A DNA stretch of 64,000 nucleotides from Himantopus leucocephalus (GCA_003993805.1 RSEF01000001.1:148556572-148620571), one strand, 5' to 3'; shown: positions 1-13,060, counted from the first letter of the stretch. Notes: generated from the sequence alone by a model not told the origin. Program-made: numbers and translations.

Positions 1-420
1 CAGATCCCTCTGTAGAGCCTTCCTGCCCTCAAGCAGATCAACATTCCTGCCCAGCTTGGTGTCATCCGCAGACTTACTGAAGGTGCACTTGATCCCCTCG
101 TCCAGGTCTTTGATAAAGATACTAAAGACAACTGGCCCCAATACTGAGCCCTGGGGAACACCACTTGTTACTGGCTGCCAACTGGATTTAATTCCATTCA
201 CCACCACTCCTTGGTCCCGGCCATCCAGCCAGTTTTTTACCCAGTGAAGAGTATACCCATACAAGCCATGAGCAGCCAGTTTCTCCAGGAGAATGCTGTG
301 GGAAACGATGTCAAAGGCTTTACTAAAGTCCAGGTAAACAGCATCCACAGCCTTTCCCTCATCCACTAAGCGGGTCACCTTGTCATAGAAGTGTCAAGCA
401 GGACCTGTCTTTCATGAACT
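1..420 (-). mobile_element. CR1 LINE fragment, reverse-transcriptase region, truncated by window edge
   Basis: Read on the minus strand, this encodes the C-terminal part of a CR1 non-LTR retrotransposon reverse transcriptase. Visible landmarks are [15 protein letters not shown], then VPQGSVLGP (the conserved PQGS motif), then FIKDLDEG, then SADDTKLG, the equivalent of the catalytic F/YADD box, with its two aspartates near 61-66. The box has serine where an aromatic residue is usual. Near 390-400 the usual spacer before the tcaagcaggacctg block is shortened, so the frame is damaged. The 3' part of the element lies left of base 1. The family assignment is firm; activity is very unlikely because the copy is partial and altered. 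Confidence 0.93.
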
Positions 421-1094
421 AAGCACTCTGAAGCTGGACAGCTGAAGATGTTACTACCCACCAGGCCTGCTAGCAGGATACCATCTCCCCCACCAGCTCT
501 GCTGGGAGAGCAGTCTTTGGGATTATTTCCTCGCCCAATTTTATCAAAAATCATGTGGATTGGCCAAAGAAGTTTTCCTGGTGGCACAGAAAGATATTCT
601 TAATTTTAAAAAAAAAAAAGTTCCTTTATACACATCCACCTGCCCTTGTGTTTCCTCAGATTTGCTTGTAGAGCCAGGTTAGCCAGAAGCTGGGGATAAA
701 GTTAGCGTGAATCATTCAGGCATGAGTTGGGAAGTCCTTGGCTGAGCAAGTGAACCCACAGGCCTGAGGGGGCTGACAACTCCTGGAGAGGGGCTGTGAA
801 GGACCACTTGAGAGGGTAACCTCTTCCTCCAGAGCAGCGCAATCCACACAGTTCTCCTGAAATCCACCCAGTGCCTTATGCCTGGTCCCCACTCAATCTG
901 TTTTTACCGGACTATACTGATTTAGAAAGGGTGTTTTGACACTCCTGGTGTGAATGCATTAACCTCTGACTTGTAGAAATAGTCACATCCATCCAGAAAC
1001 TGGGTGTGCAGGTCAGGCCTCAGGCAGTACCTTTCCAATTATAATTTGAAGCACTTGTGTGTCTGTGCTCCATTTCAGTGTCTTCAGTAAGTTT

Positions 1095-1130
1095 TTTTCT
1101 AAGTGCACAGTGTTTTCTAAGTGCACGGTG
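1095..1130. repeat. 18-bp tandem duplication
   Basis: Two adjacent 18-bp units (1095-1112 and 1113-1130), each ttttctaagtgcac followed by agtg or ggtg, differ at one base. This is a simple local duplication with no known family. Confidence 0.9.
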
Positions 1131-1500
1131 TTTTTGAGGCAATTATGACTGTGTTATTGCTATGGAAATGTCAGACTGATACATTAACTGAAACATTTAG
1201 AAAGCAAAGAGCTATTTTAATTTGCTAGTGATAAAGCCATCACTTTTCTTGAAGAGAGTCACATCCTCTGTGAGCGTGCAAGTGCTGGTCCCTGTTAGCC
1301 TCTTCTCCTCAGCATCCTTATCCAGTCCTCTCCTGCCTACGTGTCCCCTGTCCCTGCACCCTCTGACCACTTGATCCATTGAATCCTGTGAGTAGCAGTT
1401 TTCCTTTGAGGGCCAGCTCCCTCTGCGAGCCCACAGAGGGAACCTTGTTTGGACTTCCTATGGGGGAACAAATTGCTGAGGCTGTATTTATTAGTGTATA

Positions 1501-1524
1501 CCTTTTTTTTTCTTTTTTTTTTTT
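1501..1524. repeat. Pyrimidine (T-rich) tract
   Basis: An almost pure T run, interrupted by single C residues. It could be low-complexity DNA or the reverse-complemented A-tail of an old retroposed sequence, but nothing upstream or downstream identifies a source. Confidence 0.85.
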
Positions 1525-4000
1525 GAAGAGCAATGCACAATGACAAAATGGTCAATCTTAAACTTGCACAATATCTTTCACAACTATGGTTACACTCTGA
1601 TCTTTTGAGAAATCTACTGTACATGCTTTTGCTTTGTGCAGTGTCTTTTATTTCTATGCACAATGACATGGATGTCATCGGGACCCAGTTTATCCCCAGT
1701 TTATGCACTGTACACCTCTGCACCTGCTCCTCTAGGTCATAGCTTCTAAGCAGGGAGACCAGCAGGATTATTTGCAAGATCTGAAATGTTTTATTCTCTG
1801 TGTTAGTCGTTGGCTAAGTACACATCAAGGTAGCCTTTGGAAAGACTGGAAAAATCTGTTTGCCCACTGATTGTTCCTGTGGGCTAAGTTAAATCTTCTC
1901 AACTTCTGAGTAAGAGTTTCCATGGAAAGTTCCCTGTGATCTGGCTGATGGGCTTGGCTCATATAACTTTTGTGTGTTAACCTACATTTCTGAAGCAAAC
2001 AAATATGATATGTATATGTTGAAGTAACTAACACAAATCTCCTCCTGAAGAAGCAAGTGTATTGAACAAAAACTTTGTATGAAAGACCCAGATTGTATTC
2101 AGAATTCCAAGACTGCTCCATGTCAGAAATCCTACTTCTGTTAGGTTAACATGTTTGTTTAATCAATATGAATTTGGAAACCCTTGCAGGAGAGTTGATG
2201 GAACAAGAAAGCTGCATGATGAACCACTGTATAGAACCTGCTGCCCTGGAAGCAGCTCTTCACTGCATCTGTAAGCACTGCTTGCTTTGGGCAGGTGGCT
2301 GTGTCCAAATTACACTTAACAGCTCGGCTTTCTGTGTTTTGTGCTCCCTGGTGATGATTTCTTAGTGATTACTTCTTGCCTACTTTAAGCTCTAAAGTAT
2401 GTTCTTGCTGCCATTGCATCCACAGACCTAGGGCAGCAACTGGGACGTATGCTGTGGTCTGTCAGACACGCTCGGCAGGGCTCATCTCTGAGTTTTATGC
2501 GAAGAGACGTTGGAGGATGCTCTCCTTGCAGAGACTGTGCAATCCCAGGAGATGGAGTGGCAGTGAAATATGACTTGAGAAGAAAAGAGCCTGGTGTTTC
2601 AGATCCTGTATTTAATTTGGGAGCTGGCAGTTAGCAAAAGCACCCATTAGCTTGGAAACTGAACAAATGTGTTATGATAATTAGTGAGAAACAAAGAATA
2701 TGGGACCCCTGAATACCATTTTAATTAAAATCATTTTTCAGAGAAGAACAGCATTTTAAATGCATGCTATCTTGGCAGTCCTGAGAGGAAAATTAGTAGC
2801 AATATGAACTAGAAACTCTGACAGTCACCTTTGGAGAAAGAACAGCTCAAACTGCTGGGCACAGTCAGATATGCCCTTTCCAGATCCATGTGGAGCTGTA
2901 ACGAAGTTGCTGCCCTGCTCCCAGAAGTTAGTGATTTCTCAGCTGAGTAATTGAAGACGTGAGCACTTACACTTCACTGTGATAAAATGCGTTTGCTTAA
3001 ATCCCCCAGCTGAGGGGGTGCTGATTTCCGACTGAGGTGAGGTAGCTAACAACTGTGGCCAGTAGCTTTTAAACAGCTCCCACTTGATTGCTTATAATCG
3101 CCTAATTATAGTTTGAGTCAATTAAAAAATATACTTCTACTTAAATTGTCATTAACTCATGTTGGAGTTGGGGCTGCTGCTTTCAAAATCAACTTTTTAA
3201 AACAACAACAAAAATTGCATTCCTTTTATTCTCAAACACTGCTAAATCTGTTTCCATAAATTGCAATATTGTATGTTAAGTCAGAGCAAAAAGTGCTAAA
3301 ACGTGGAAAATACTGGGACCCAGAACCACGATCCTAGGGCAGCTTCTCTTTCATTTGTTTCATCAAAAATTGGCAAGTGTATGAAAGAAAACATTTATCT
3401 GTGTTGTTTGTGATTCCAAGGGCCCCCTTGTCTACTCCTCCAGACTTTTTCTTCATTTTTGCTGTCAGTCATCAAGGCTGCGGCTTTATGAGCCTTTGCT
3501 GGCTGACTAGTTGCTGGGGTTGTTTTGTTTCTCCTTTCCAGGGACCCCTGACACAGGAGCCTCCAGCTTTGAAGCATCAGTGCTAGCAGGAAGCCTAAAC
3601 TTAAGCATCAGTTTTGTCATGTCTTTGTCCAAAGGCACCCTGACAGCTCAGAGGCTTCTCTGCTCATTTGCTATGTCCTGACCTGCCCTAAAACCTAGAT
3701 GTTTGCTTTCTGTCAGCATTGGTAAAATAAATCCACGCATGTTTATCCCATACAATCTTGTTATACTTCAATAATAACGTCTGCTTTCCCAGCGTCCTCA
3801 AGACCGTTGATACTGTGGAAAGCCACTGATAGGATGTGGTGAGGTGGTAAGAATTACACTGTGAGAAAATCCTGTAAACATATAAAAACTGTCATTTGTG
3901 TACGAACACACACAAACTTCACATCCACTGCCTTTTGTTAGCTGAAGGCTTGGGTTGTGCAATTATACTATTTGAAGAATGTTTGTGTCAGTTTTTAAAT

Positions 4001-4043
4001 ACATGTGTGTATATATATATGTACGTATATATTTGCGTGTATA
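4001..4043. repeat. Degenerate TG/TA microsatellite
   Basis: Alternating purine-pyrimidine sequence made of GT and AT dinucleotides with interruptions (tgtgtgtatatatatatg, then tacgtatatat). It is likely polymorphic in length. Confidence 0.85.
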
Positions 4044-7000
4044 AACCCAACCTTTTGACTTGGAGTGTATTTTGAGATGACAACAGCTACGAAAGTTTAA
4101 AAACCGCATAAGCCGTAGCATTCAACTCTTTTGTAATCGTGAATTCGAGTCGCATCTCTGAAATGCTGTTAGCTCGTGGTTGCTGAGAAGTCCTGGATGA
4201 ATCACTGCTGTCAGCAGCAGAGCAGTCCAGGTTGGGAGGTTTTGTTTCTCCTGCCTCCACAGCAGAGGCAGATGTGGGAGCAAGGAGTGAGAAAGAGCAG
4301 CTGAGGACCTCGGTGGCTTTCTCTGGGACTAGACAAAGTCTATGATGGGAGGAGGAGAGACCATACTAAGAAGGATTGGGTTGGTAAGGGGAACAGTGGT
4401 ACCTGAAATACAAGGACATATTTAGGTCAGTATTTTGCCTCTGTGATAAAAACAGGGTGGATGTTGCCCCAGAGCTGGACACATCCCCTGAACCCAACAG
4501 ATACATTACTGTGCTCCATCCCGCAATATGTATCTTTGAAGTAATGCACGTCAAACTGGGCAGTTACTGAGGGAAAATTACCATTTATTGGCTATTCAAC
4601 AGATGTGACATTTGTTAATATGCAGTGAGCAAGGCTGATGTCGTAGCAAATACAAATCCATGGAAAATGGAGTGAATTACTGTAACTGTTAAAGGGTTTC
4701 TGAGGAATCTCCTCTACGCCCGCTAAGAACCTTTCTTTTATTAGTTTGAGACCATCAGAACAGTTTATCTGCCCTGTGGGGGTTATTAAAATATGCCAAG
4801 AACATCAAGATAATATCAGGAACACAGAATGAGAAATAATAATTTAGGGACTGAAATGTAATGGCCTCAGGGGAACATGTGGACTGGTGACTGGATAGTA
4901 AAATTACTGAACAGAAAATTGGTTCTCTTTTACCTCAAACCAGGACAAGTGGTAAACCAAATATTACTAGGGGCTTTCTTTCCAGCTATGCCACAAATGG
5001 CTTTGTGGCCAAGAACCCCACTTAACTTCCCTGTGCATAAGTCTATAATGAAAGTATTCATGTTTGTCTGTCCTCAACGTGTGTCAAATCTTTGTTAGCG
5101 AAAGGCTTTGGGATATTACAATGTAAGATACTGAAGATGTGAAAGGCTTATCATAGTATCTTCGCCACAAATATCTCCACACACAAAAAGCTAGCATGGG
5201 GTTGACCCCGTTTCCTGAATGAAGCAGTGCTTTATTTTGTTAACGTGTTGTCCTTCTTTCATTCAGAAAGATTTTTCCTTAGCAAAAGAGTGCTCTTATG
5301 AAATGAATATTTATGAATGAGTGCCTTAAATTATATTTATTCCATTCCACTAACCTCACAGTAAAATGAGGATCTGGCAGAAAACATGTTTGTATTGCTT
5401 CAGCCTATGTCATTCACTTGGACTACAGCATTTTTGCAACAGGGAATATCCCCGACTGTGTGCGCACCAGATATCTTGAGCTCTTCATGTGTTGCTTTAG
5501 TATAGTAACCACATGGAGGATCAAAACAAAGGGATTACAGGAAGAGAGGGATTTGAAGGTTGATGTCATATCTATTCACACATGTATATATATAGCCTGC
5601 ATTACTGCTAAATTCTTGGGGCTATTTTTACAGATAAATCACAGGCTATATGTAAGCAAGTTGACTGATAATGCTCCTAGCAAGAACAAAAAAGAGTGTA
5701 AGTGTGGTTTTAACTGCAGTAGATTGATAAGCATTAGTTTCCTTTATACTATAGCAAAAAAAAATGGCACCTGTGAAGAGATGTTAAGAGTTAAGAAAAC
5801 AAAGTAATTTGAATACACAGACATAATAAAGAGGAAGACTAATCTCTTTACGTTCAAAGGAAATTTTTAAAAGTGACAATGGAAGCATTTAGTGAAAGGA
5901 TACAGTATTAGCGTGATCATAAATATAGTGACTGGGACAGGCTGACATGGTTGTAACTGAACTTGGGTTTAAAAGCTTCTTGTTTTTGCAATTAGCTGTG
6001 AAAAAACACAGTGAGGGGAAGGAAATAATGTCTGGACCTTCCTCTGTAGGTGTGTATCTGGGTTTTCTTTCTATGCATGAAGAAGTTGGGAACAGTCATT
6101 TCTGTCTTCCCATTCAAAGTTTGTCCCATTATAACTGTGTAATTTAAGAGAGAAAAAAATGATGCTAAAGATTGCTTAAGATATTAAAAATTGCCTAACC
6201 AGTCCAGAAATAAGAGATTTAAGCTATAAATTTTCCAATGAGTTTTGGAAGACACTACAAACAACTGTAAAACTGTTGACACAGAGGCCAGATAGAGGTT
6301 TTGAGCAGAATTTAGGATGCCCACTGACTTGATTTGTTTGAAAGCTAAGTATTGATGTACACTTACTCCGTCTCAAGAGAAAGCACAACAAACCACCAAA
6401 GTCACTAATCAGCTGAAAAATAAGAACGTATATTTATAGTCTAGGTATGCTTTTTAAATTCCATTTTTTGTTGTCTGACATTATAAGAGTGTTGCTATTC
6501 CTCTCCTAATTTTTTGGGATATGCTTTTAATACCAATATGACAGAATCCAGCTGAGTATATATGGATGGATACCTGGTAGAAGTGAAGCGCTGAAGAATC
6601 GTTATTTAAGAATCTGTTGCCTCTACAATTCTGAATGGTTTTTGCCAATCTTTTTGATTTAAAAGTCAGAAATTCAAAGCCTTTGGTAAGGGGTATACTG
6701 TTAGCTGAACAAAGTGTGGGGTTGGCTGAAGTTAAGATACCTCCATGGCTGTTCTTTCCTCTCCTGGTCCCTTACAGTGTCCACCTGCTGCTGAAAACCA
6801 GAGCTTTTAGTTTCTGTGTTATATTTTTGCTCTTCTCTACTCTACTGGGGCAGTTTGGAAATGTAATTTAATGTAATGAGTCACAAGCTCAGTTTCATCA
6901 CGTGAAGATCAGGTGAAAACAGCTGTCAATTATGCCAAGGGATTTTGTCCCGCTCATCTCTCCAGCTCCCCAGCTCGTTTTCCTGTTTCAGTCAGGGTAA

Positions 7001-9280
7001 GTCACATTACGCCAGAGATGCGGAAGCAATGTTTGGGCACAACTAATTCCTGTGTTCTCTTCATAATAGGCCTGCTTGTTGCTTACACTTAAAATAAATT
7101 TACAGATGTCAGTTGAGCTGTACATCTCTCTCTTGAGGCTCTTTGATAATACCTGTGGGGCGAAGGCTCAAGTAGCATGTCAGAGCTGCAGGTCCCTCCA
7201 AACGATCAGCTTCTGCTTCAGTGGAGCTACTAATCTCTTGGCAGTAGAGAAACACGGTCCTGCTCACTGTCAAAGAGAGGATCCCGGTGCTGTATCGCAG
7301 GTGGGCCCAGAAGAGAGGAGGTGTTGGTATACTGTTGGAGTCAGCATGGTGAAAACAGCAAAGTGGGGGCATTGTGGAATGCATCTGGGACTTGGAGGCA
7401 TCTTGTTTTCATTACACATTTCAGAAACACAAATTAAGAACTGTTATGTTTTTGCATTGCTTAAGAGGGAAACGATACAACTTTTCTCTGAAATTGTAAA
7501 ACTCCGAGTGTGGCCTACGTTACACAAGCTAAATGGCCGCCTTAAGGTCTATGTCCTTGACAATGTACTTGCAGTGCTGTTGTTGATTTATGCTGTCGTG
7601 TTTGTCCTGTTTTAAAAATGCAAATATTTTCTCAGGTATTTAAAAAGCCACATCCCTGTTTTATGTAAAAATATATCCACCCCTTACCCTTCTAATTATA
7701 CACAATAAAGCCTTTAAAAAATTTCAGCTTGAACAGAGCAGCAAACAATAAATAAATCACATATACAACAATATATCCAGCAAAGAGCCTATTAGTTGAA
7801 TAAATACATCCATAATACTTTTATAGAACATGGCCAGATTAAACCCCTCACTTGTACTCTGCCTCTTATCTCTCCGGCTTCCCAAAAAATTTAGTAAGAT
7901 GTCAATAGACTTGAGCTAAAGACCAAAATTCTTTGTATTTGGGAAATGACACTGCCAAAATTAATGGACACCAAGAAAATGACTGTAAGTGTCTGTGAGT
8001 TTGATTGCAAACCCCAGAACTGTCCTGGTTTCTGGAAGGAGTCTTAGCATGGGGCAGGTTCCTGAGCAGGAGCCTGCAGTACCATAGATCTTCCCCAGCA
8101 TGCTGAGCGGTTAGTGCAAACAAGTGCCATGTTGTCTCGATGCAATGATGAAGAAGGTATTCAAGCCACATAACAGACTGCTGGGGTTGCTTTTCAATTG
8201 CCGCAGTTAAGACCAACAGGCGGAATCAATGTAACGTATGGAGATGGCTGGCATGTTACTCTGAAAATAAGATCTGTAGCTTTTAAGTACAAATTATTCT
8301 GTGCAATGTGAATTGCACATGCCAGGTCTTATTTAAAAGGTACAGCCTGAAATCATAACAACAGGAAAGAAATGAGAATGTCCTCATTCATCTTAGCTTT
8401 GAAGTCTAAACAACAATTTAAATACATATTACTGATTTGCTACAGAAACATTGAAACGTCCAGCAAATGATTTTATTCCCCTTTAGCTGGCAATGCTGAT
8501 ATTTGCCCAGTTGACTGATTGTTCCATGTGTGCATAAGTCTAAGCCAGTGGTATGAATAAAAAATAATAACAAAGTCATAAAATCAATCTAGGGCAACAC
8601 TGTCCGTGTTCTGTTTCACTTTCTGGGAATACATGCAAGGAATGCATGAATTTACTAACCAAACATTTCACCTTTGCAATCAGCTTAAAAAAAAGCCAAA
8701 TATACCATTTTTACTGAAAAAAAGAACACACACTCTAATTATCTTTCCCTTTAACTCCTCTAAATTTTCCCTTTCTCCTCTTTACATCACAGTCACGTAA
8801 ATAAGGATGTAAGTGCTGTGTCCACATTGTCTAGGAAATGGGATGCAGAGATGCTGCTGCCTGTGTTGCTTCCAGATGCAACTTAGGTTTGGCACTTTGG
8901 GATAAGGCTGGGCTGATCTGGAGGTGCAAGCTAGGACCTCCACACCATCAGCCACTGCATGATATAAACGTACCTGCTTAGATCTGCGCTGGTTTGGCTG
9001 CAAACCCTGCCTTGCGTGGCTTTGTGTGGTACTCAGTGAAGCACACATACTCTTTGTCTTACTCTCCATTCACCTCTTCTTCCCCTGCAGCCGTGCCTGG
9101 GTCCAACTTGGCCACCTTGCAGAGTGGGCTGGGGCCAGTGCCTCCACCTCCTACTCCTTCCCTGCTCCATGGGTCCCTGTGAACCTTGGACCAGTTGTAC
9201 CAGTGCACCTGGTCCGCTGGGTGCCCAGTGTCTTGGGTGAGGCTGGGTGTAGCAGGTCATGGGATGCATTTATCTATTTT
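4044..9280. other. Non-coding DNA with one probable LTR remnant
   Basis: No gene is recognised. The LTR-like segment at 4740-4948 is described separately. A 179-codon open frame at 7076-7615 (+) has no recognisable domain. At 8300-8319 a TGTGCAA/TTGCACA inverted repeat with a 6-nt loop is visible. At 8021 there is a second, plus-strand TGTCCTGGTTT, the same word that starts the LTR-like motif. The segment just before 9281 is richer in G and C. Confidence 0.65.
4740..4948 (-). mobile_element. Probable solo-LTR remnant (ERVL-like), minus orientation
   Basis: On the minus strand the segment begins TGTCCTGGTTTGAGGTAAAA, with the right edge near 4947. This fits the TG start of a retroviral LTR. 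The first ~38 bases match the sequence beside the 10-N gap at 39669-39707 with few differences, and a related end with a 17-bp insertion occurs at 55914-55958. Recurrence at unlinked sites shows a dispersed repeat. The ERVL-type assignment is from memory of avian LTRs that begin with TGTCCTGG and is inference. The inner (left) boundary cannot be fixed by eye, and no internal viral genes are seen. Confidence 0.42.
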
Positions 9281-9508
9281 AGAATAGACATTAGGAAGAA
9301 ATTTTTCACTCTGAGGGTGGTGAGGCACTGGAAGAGGTTGCCCAGAGAAGTTGTGGATGCCCCATCCCTGGAGGTGTTCAAGGCCAGGCTGGATGGGGCC
9401 TTGGGCAACCTGGTCTAGTGGGAGGTGTCCCTGGCCATGGCAGGGGGGTTGGAACTAGATGATCTTCAAGGTCCCTTCCAACATAAACCATTCTATGATT
9501 CTATGATT
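9281..9508 (+). mobile_element. CR1 LINE 3' end (short 5'-truncated copy)
   Basis: A 228-bp plus-strand CR1 tail. It starts at the tail of the reverse-transcriptase reading frame (KKFFTLRVVRHWKRLPREV can be read), passes through the 3' UTR block ending ggtcccttccaac, and finishes with two copies of the ATTCTATG octamer, the diagnostic CR1 3' terminus. It is severely 5'-truncated, as most CR1 insertions are. It belongs to the same subfamily as the inverted copy at 13061-13433, with about nine mismatches and no indels over the shared 228 bp. Confidence 0.96.
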
Positions 9509-10607
9509 TTCCCCTTGCCCTCTGCTTTCACTGGGCTGAGCCTCGCTCCCCATGCATGCTGCTGTAGGCACGAGGCTGGTGAGGGACGGGACAGTGTTGG
9601 TGGGGAGGAGGTGCTTTTCCCTATCCTGTCCCTTTTCTTGCACTGTTTTTGCTTTGTGTAATGGAAAGGCAACTTATGGCATGCCAGGGGCTGCCAGGAC
9701 ACTCGGCTGTGTCTCAGCATGCTGGCTGAAAACCTCTGCTGTGCTTGGGGCCTTGTCAGACATGGTGCTTCAAGCCCCTTGCAGCAGGGACGTTGTGTGG
9801 CTATGTGCTTGAAGAGGGCCCACCACAACAAGATCCACATCTTGATTACACCTCTGGTGTCAGCGCAATGCCGACACCCTACCTGCTGCCAGGGATTTAC
9901 TGAGGGGGGACAAAGAGGAGCGACAGCTTTTGGGGTGGCGCAGCCTGGCTGCACCCGCCATGGCAGCTCCCTCCTCCCAGAGCCCGCTGGGCTCTGCCTG
10001 CCTCCAGCGGAGAGAAACACTTGTTTCGGTGCACACATGTCTCTTTTTCCCCAGTTTAATGAGCTCATGACCCCTAAAGGAGATGCTGCCATTGTAATGG
10101 GTACTTTTTGCAGTGGCACGCGTAGCTTTTGGCACTGTGTGGGCACGTACGGCTGTGCATATGGAGTATCAGACACATTTGCTTTCTCCTGTTGTGCTCC
10201 ATTAGGTTTTTTTTATCCCAAGGAGCACTTTGGTAATTCTTATATAAAAAGCAGATACCTACAGTTGGTAGCTCATGAGTCTAAATTAACTCTGTGGTAA
10301 GAGGCAATTGTTCCGAGAAGGGGTCTTGGGGAGGCAGATAGGGCTGGCTCCTTCAGAAACCCCGTCAGCGCCGCAGTGCTGTGACCCGGTGCCAGCACCG
10401 GCTGATAAACACATCAGCTTCTGGCAGGGGAGCAAAAGGGGGGATACAGTTTGAACCATGGACTAGTTGTAACAAAAATGCATCTTTTTTTTCTTACTCC
10501 TACTCTTTGTACTCTTCGCACCGTGGTACTGTCATTATATGGAATGGGATTTTTGACCTATTAAGTGATACACTTGCCGTGTCTATATTCAGTAAAAAAG
10601 AACAAGT
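9509..10607. other. Moderately GC-rich non-coding DNA
   Basis: No gene is recognised. Overlapping long open frames occur on both strands (the largest is about 227 codons, minus strand, 9493-10176), but they begin or end in CR1 sequence, lack known domains and follow from the higher GC content. A perfect 7-bp-arm hairpin, CCGGTGC-CA-GCACCGG, lies at 10386-10401. Confidence 0.6.
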
Positions 10608-10850
10608 GGATGTGACCACAACTTCTGTGCAGCTGAGGCTGACTGCAGCATGGCCAGGAGTCTCATATCTGCGGTGAAAGAGCAAAATTTAGCAAAACGT
10701 TTTAGAGCATTAGCAGAAATCTGCATTTNGGATGTGACCACAACTTCTGTGCAGCTGAGGCTGACTGCGGCATGGCCAGGAGTCTCATATCGGCGGTGAA
10801 AGAGCAAAATTTAGCAAAACGTTTTAGAGCATTAGCAGAAATCTGCATTT
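10608..10850. repeat. Tandem duplicate around single N at 10729 (likely assembly artefact)
   Basis: Bases 10608-10728 (121 bp) are repeated at 10730-10850 with two substitutions (a/g and t/g). The first copy ends and the second begins exactly at the lone N. This is expected when two overlapping contig ends are joined without merging, and would be a coincidence for a real duplication. The true sequence is probably one copy, with the differences marking allelic sites or contig-end errors. Confidence 0.9.
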
Positions 10851-11238
10851 ACAGTACAGCATTCTGCCAGTCAGACTCTTGAAAAATCAGTAGCAAGGTA
10901 TGCACTCATTTTTTTTACAGAGAAGGTTGCGATTTTCTTACAGCAACAAAATTAGCATTAAGAGCTGGCTTCACACAGACATTTATATGCTGGCATGAGT
11001 CATGAACTTGAAAAGGAGTCTGCCTAGGTAATTAATTTTCCCTGTGTTATTGCAGACCTTGTTATTTGCTCATGTATTTTTTTAAAGGATCCGTTTCAAA
11101 TTTATTTTAACCATAAGACTTTGGGCTGAATTTAATTTTAATAGTACTCTTCAGCATGGCTTCCAATACAGGAGATAGTGGAAATTCAGTTTTAAATTGA
11201 TGACAGTCTTGCACTTTAAGTACTTGCCTGGCATTGAG
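10851..11238. other. Non-coding DNA, nothing recognised
   Basis: AT-leaning sequence with no recognisable domain, RNA or young repeat. Confidence 0.6.
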
Positions 11239-11330
11239 TGGATCTGCCACAGAAGACCAACCCATGTGTGTGATCTTTTGCAAGTTGTTCCCTGCATCAG
11301 CTGCCATCTTTAAAATGGGGCTAATTATAT
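11239..11330 (-). mobile_element. MIR-like SINE remnant
   Basis: On the plus strand the order gatctgccac ... tgtgtgatcttttgcaagtt ... catctttaaaatgggg ... taat follows the reverse complement of the MIR core (ctctgccac, tgtgtgaccttgggcaagtt, catctgtaaaatgggg). The anchors are collinear and correctly spaced over about 90 bp. MIR-type SINEs are ancient in amniotes and survive in bird genomes only as diverged pieces, so this degree of decay is expected. A RepeatMasker run would settle it. Confidence 0.6.
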
Positions 11331-13060
11331 TCGTTGCAGAAATTTCCCAGGAGTTGAAAGTCTTTGTGAAGAAGCCTGATTTCATAATGGCAGAGATTCC
11401 CTGAGCGGTGATCTGAAGTGTCGCATATCACCAAGCTGTGATCTTGCAGGGACGGTGGAAATGCCATTATACACGTGTGGAGAGAGCTGAGTCATTTACC
11501 TCATTCTTCTTAGGCTGTGGCAGTGAGGAAAACAAGCACAGGCTGGTAGCAGCACTAACTCTCATAGCAACCACCTATTTGCTTCAGACTGATGTCCCTC
11601 TGAAAATCTCAGCAAGGGACACTCCTTAGGTGCTGGGAGATGCCCCAAATCTGAGACAGCACTGCAGAGCCCTCTTCTCTCCATCCCCATTATTGCTTGT
11701 CTTTCGGATACCGACACGTAAATGAGAAGAGGTTCAAAATATGGGGCAGAATTAATTGGATCACACAGGCACCACCTCATCAGGTGGCGTCCAGTTGATG
11801 CTGAAGGTCACCTGAACACTGCTAACAGGCCGATACATAAACACAGTCTGTGCACGTGAGGCAAATGAGAAATTAGTTTGCGTACCTGCAAACTGCTCTT
11901 TTTGACCTGTGTTTTGATGCAGTCTAGATACCCATCTAATTGTGCTGGCGTAAAGCTGCTGAAGGCTTTCAGTGGCACTGCCTTATGACCACAGGTGCAA
12001 ACCGGCATGCGCAAATAGGCAGTGGATTCAAAACCGTGCTTTGTGCTGCTGAGCACTCACTGATGCACTTACTATGTTGAACCTCAAGAGTGCAATACTG
12101 AATTTTTGGGATATAAGAAACACAGCATGCTAGATTTATGGATTCTCTTGCAAACTACGGCGCCAGTGAATAAAAATAAAAACACATCTACAATAAAAAT
12201 GCTTATATTAGCAAATCCATCCTTACAAAAATACATGCTTTAGGTCCTAAGAGTTACTGGCTTGGGAAAGTTTGTTTTATTAAACATCTTTTTTAATGCT
12301 TGGATGTGTATTTTAATGACATATTTTGGACACCAGGTATTTATCTCTTGGGGAAAAAAGTGGGGGTTTTTTGGCTTACCGAACTCTTGAGTCATCAATT
12401 GGCTTCCAACCATAGATAAATGTATTCTAAAATGATGATTAATACAGTTTACAAGTGTTACTGTGAGAGTCAGTTTGGAACACCTTGAATACCTAATGTT
12501 GTAAGAAACTGTCATCAGTTGCATAATAATGTAATGTTTTACTTAAGTTCGTGCTGTATAACTTTTCTGGAACTCGCTTTCCTTCAGGAAAAAAACAGGT
12601 AGTTTCTGTCTGATACTGCTTTGGCAACAAGAAGACATCACACTAATCAATCGCTTTGGTTTATGTTGGATTTGTTAGCCCCAAGCCCTGTTTTACACAA
12701 GGGAAGAAATGGGTTTGTTTTGGGAGAGATTTCTGGAAAAATCTAAGCGACAGAAGCATCAAAAGTCATCAGTGCTTGTACTTCCTATGGGGCATGCGCT
12801 TCTCCCACCTGCACTGGCTTTCGGACAGTACTTCTAGAGCAGACCCATTCCTTTTGACATTGTGTTGTGGACATCAAAGGCACAAGAGTTCTGCAGCTCC
12901 TCGTCATCCCAGACGACATGCTGAATCATTATAAGCAAATTTGCTTTCCAGGCTCGTATGGTTCTGAAGGTATTGCTGCTGGAAAAGGCCTCTGGCTTAG
13001 TGGCTTGGGTTATTAAGGAAGACCATCTTGGGAGCAATATGCTCAGAAAAAGGCCTGGAA
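11331..13060. other. Non-coding DNA, nothing recognised
   Basis: AT-leaning single-copy sequence between the MIR-like remnant and the next CR1. No open frame has a recognisable domain. Confidence 0.6.

Larger units (their letters stand above)
421..4000. other. Non-coding single-copy DNA, no gene seen
   Basis: No frame has a recognisable domain. Visible items are a 12-A run at 608-619, an 18-bp tandem duplication at 1095-1130, a pyrimidine tract at 1501-1524, and an AT-rich stretch rich in TAAT/ATTA cores around 3060-3250 that could be a conserved non-coding element. The longest open frame here is about 146 codons, runs through a poly-lysine tract from the pyrimidine run, and resembles no known protein. 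Confidence 0.7.

Noticed and set aside
4130..4160. gaattcgagtcgcatctc resembling a tRNA T-arm
   Set aside because: No matching D-arm, anticodon arm or acceptor stem could be placed around it.
7076..7615. 179-codon plus-strand open frame
   Set aside because: No recognisable domain and no supporting exon structure seen; a frame of this length is plausible by chance in a 64-kb six-frame search.
9493..10176. 227-codon minus-strand open frame
   Set aside because: Ends inside a CR1 tail, overlaps equally long frames on the other strand, no domain; explained by local GC richness.
10608..10850. Reading the tandem duplicates as real local duplications or satellites
   Set aside because: All six junctions coincide with a lone N, which points to unmerged contig overlaps.
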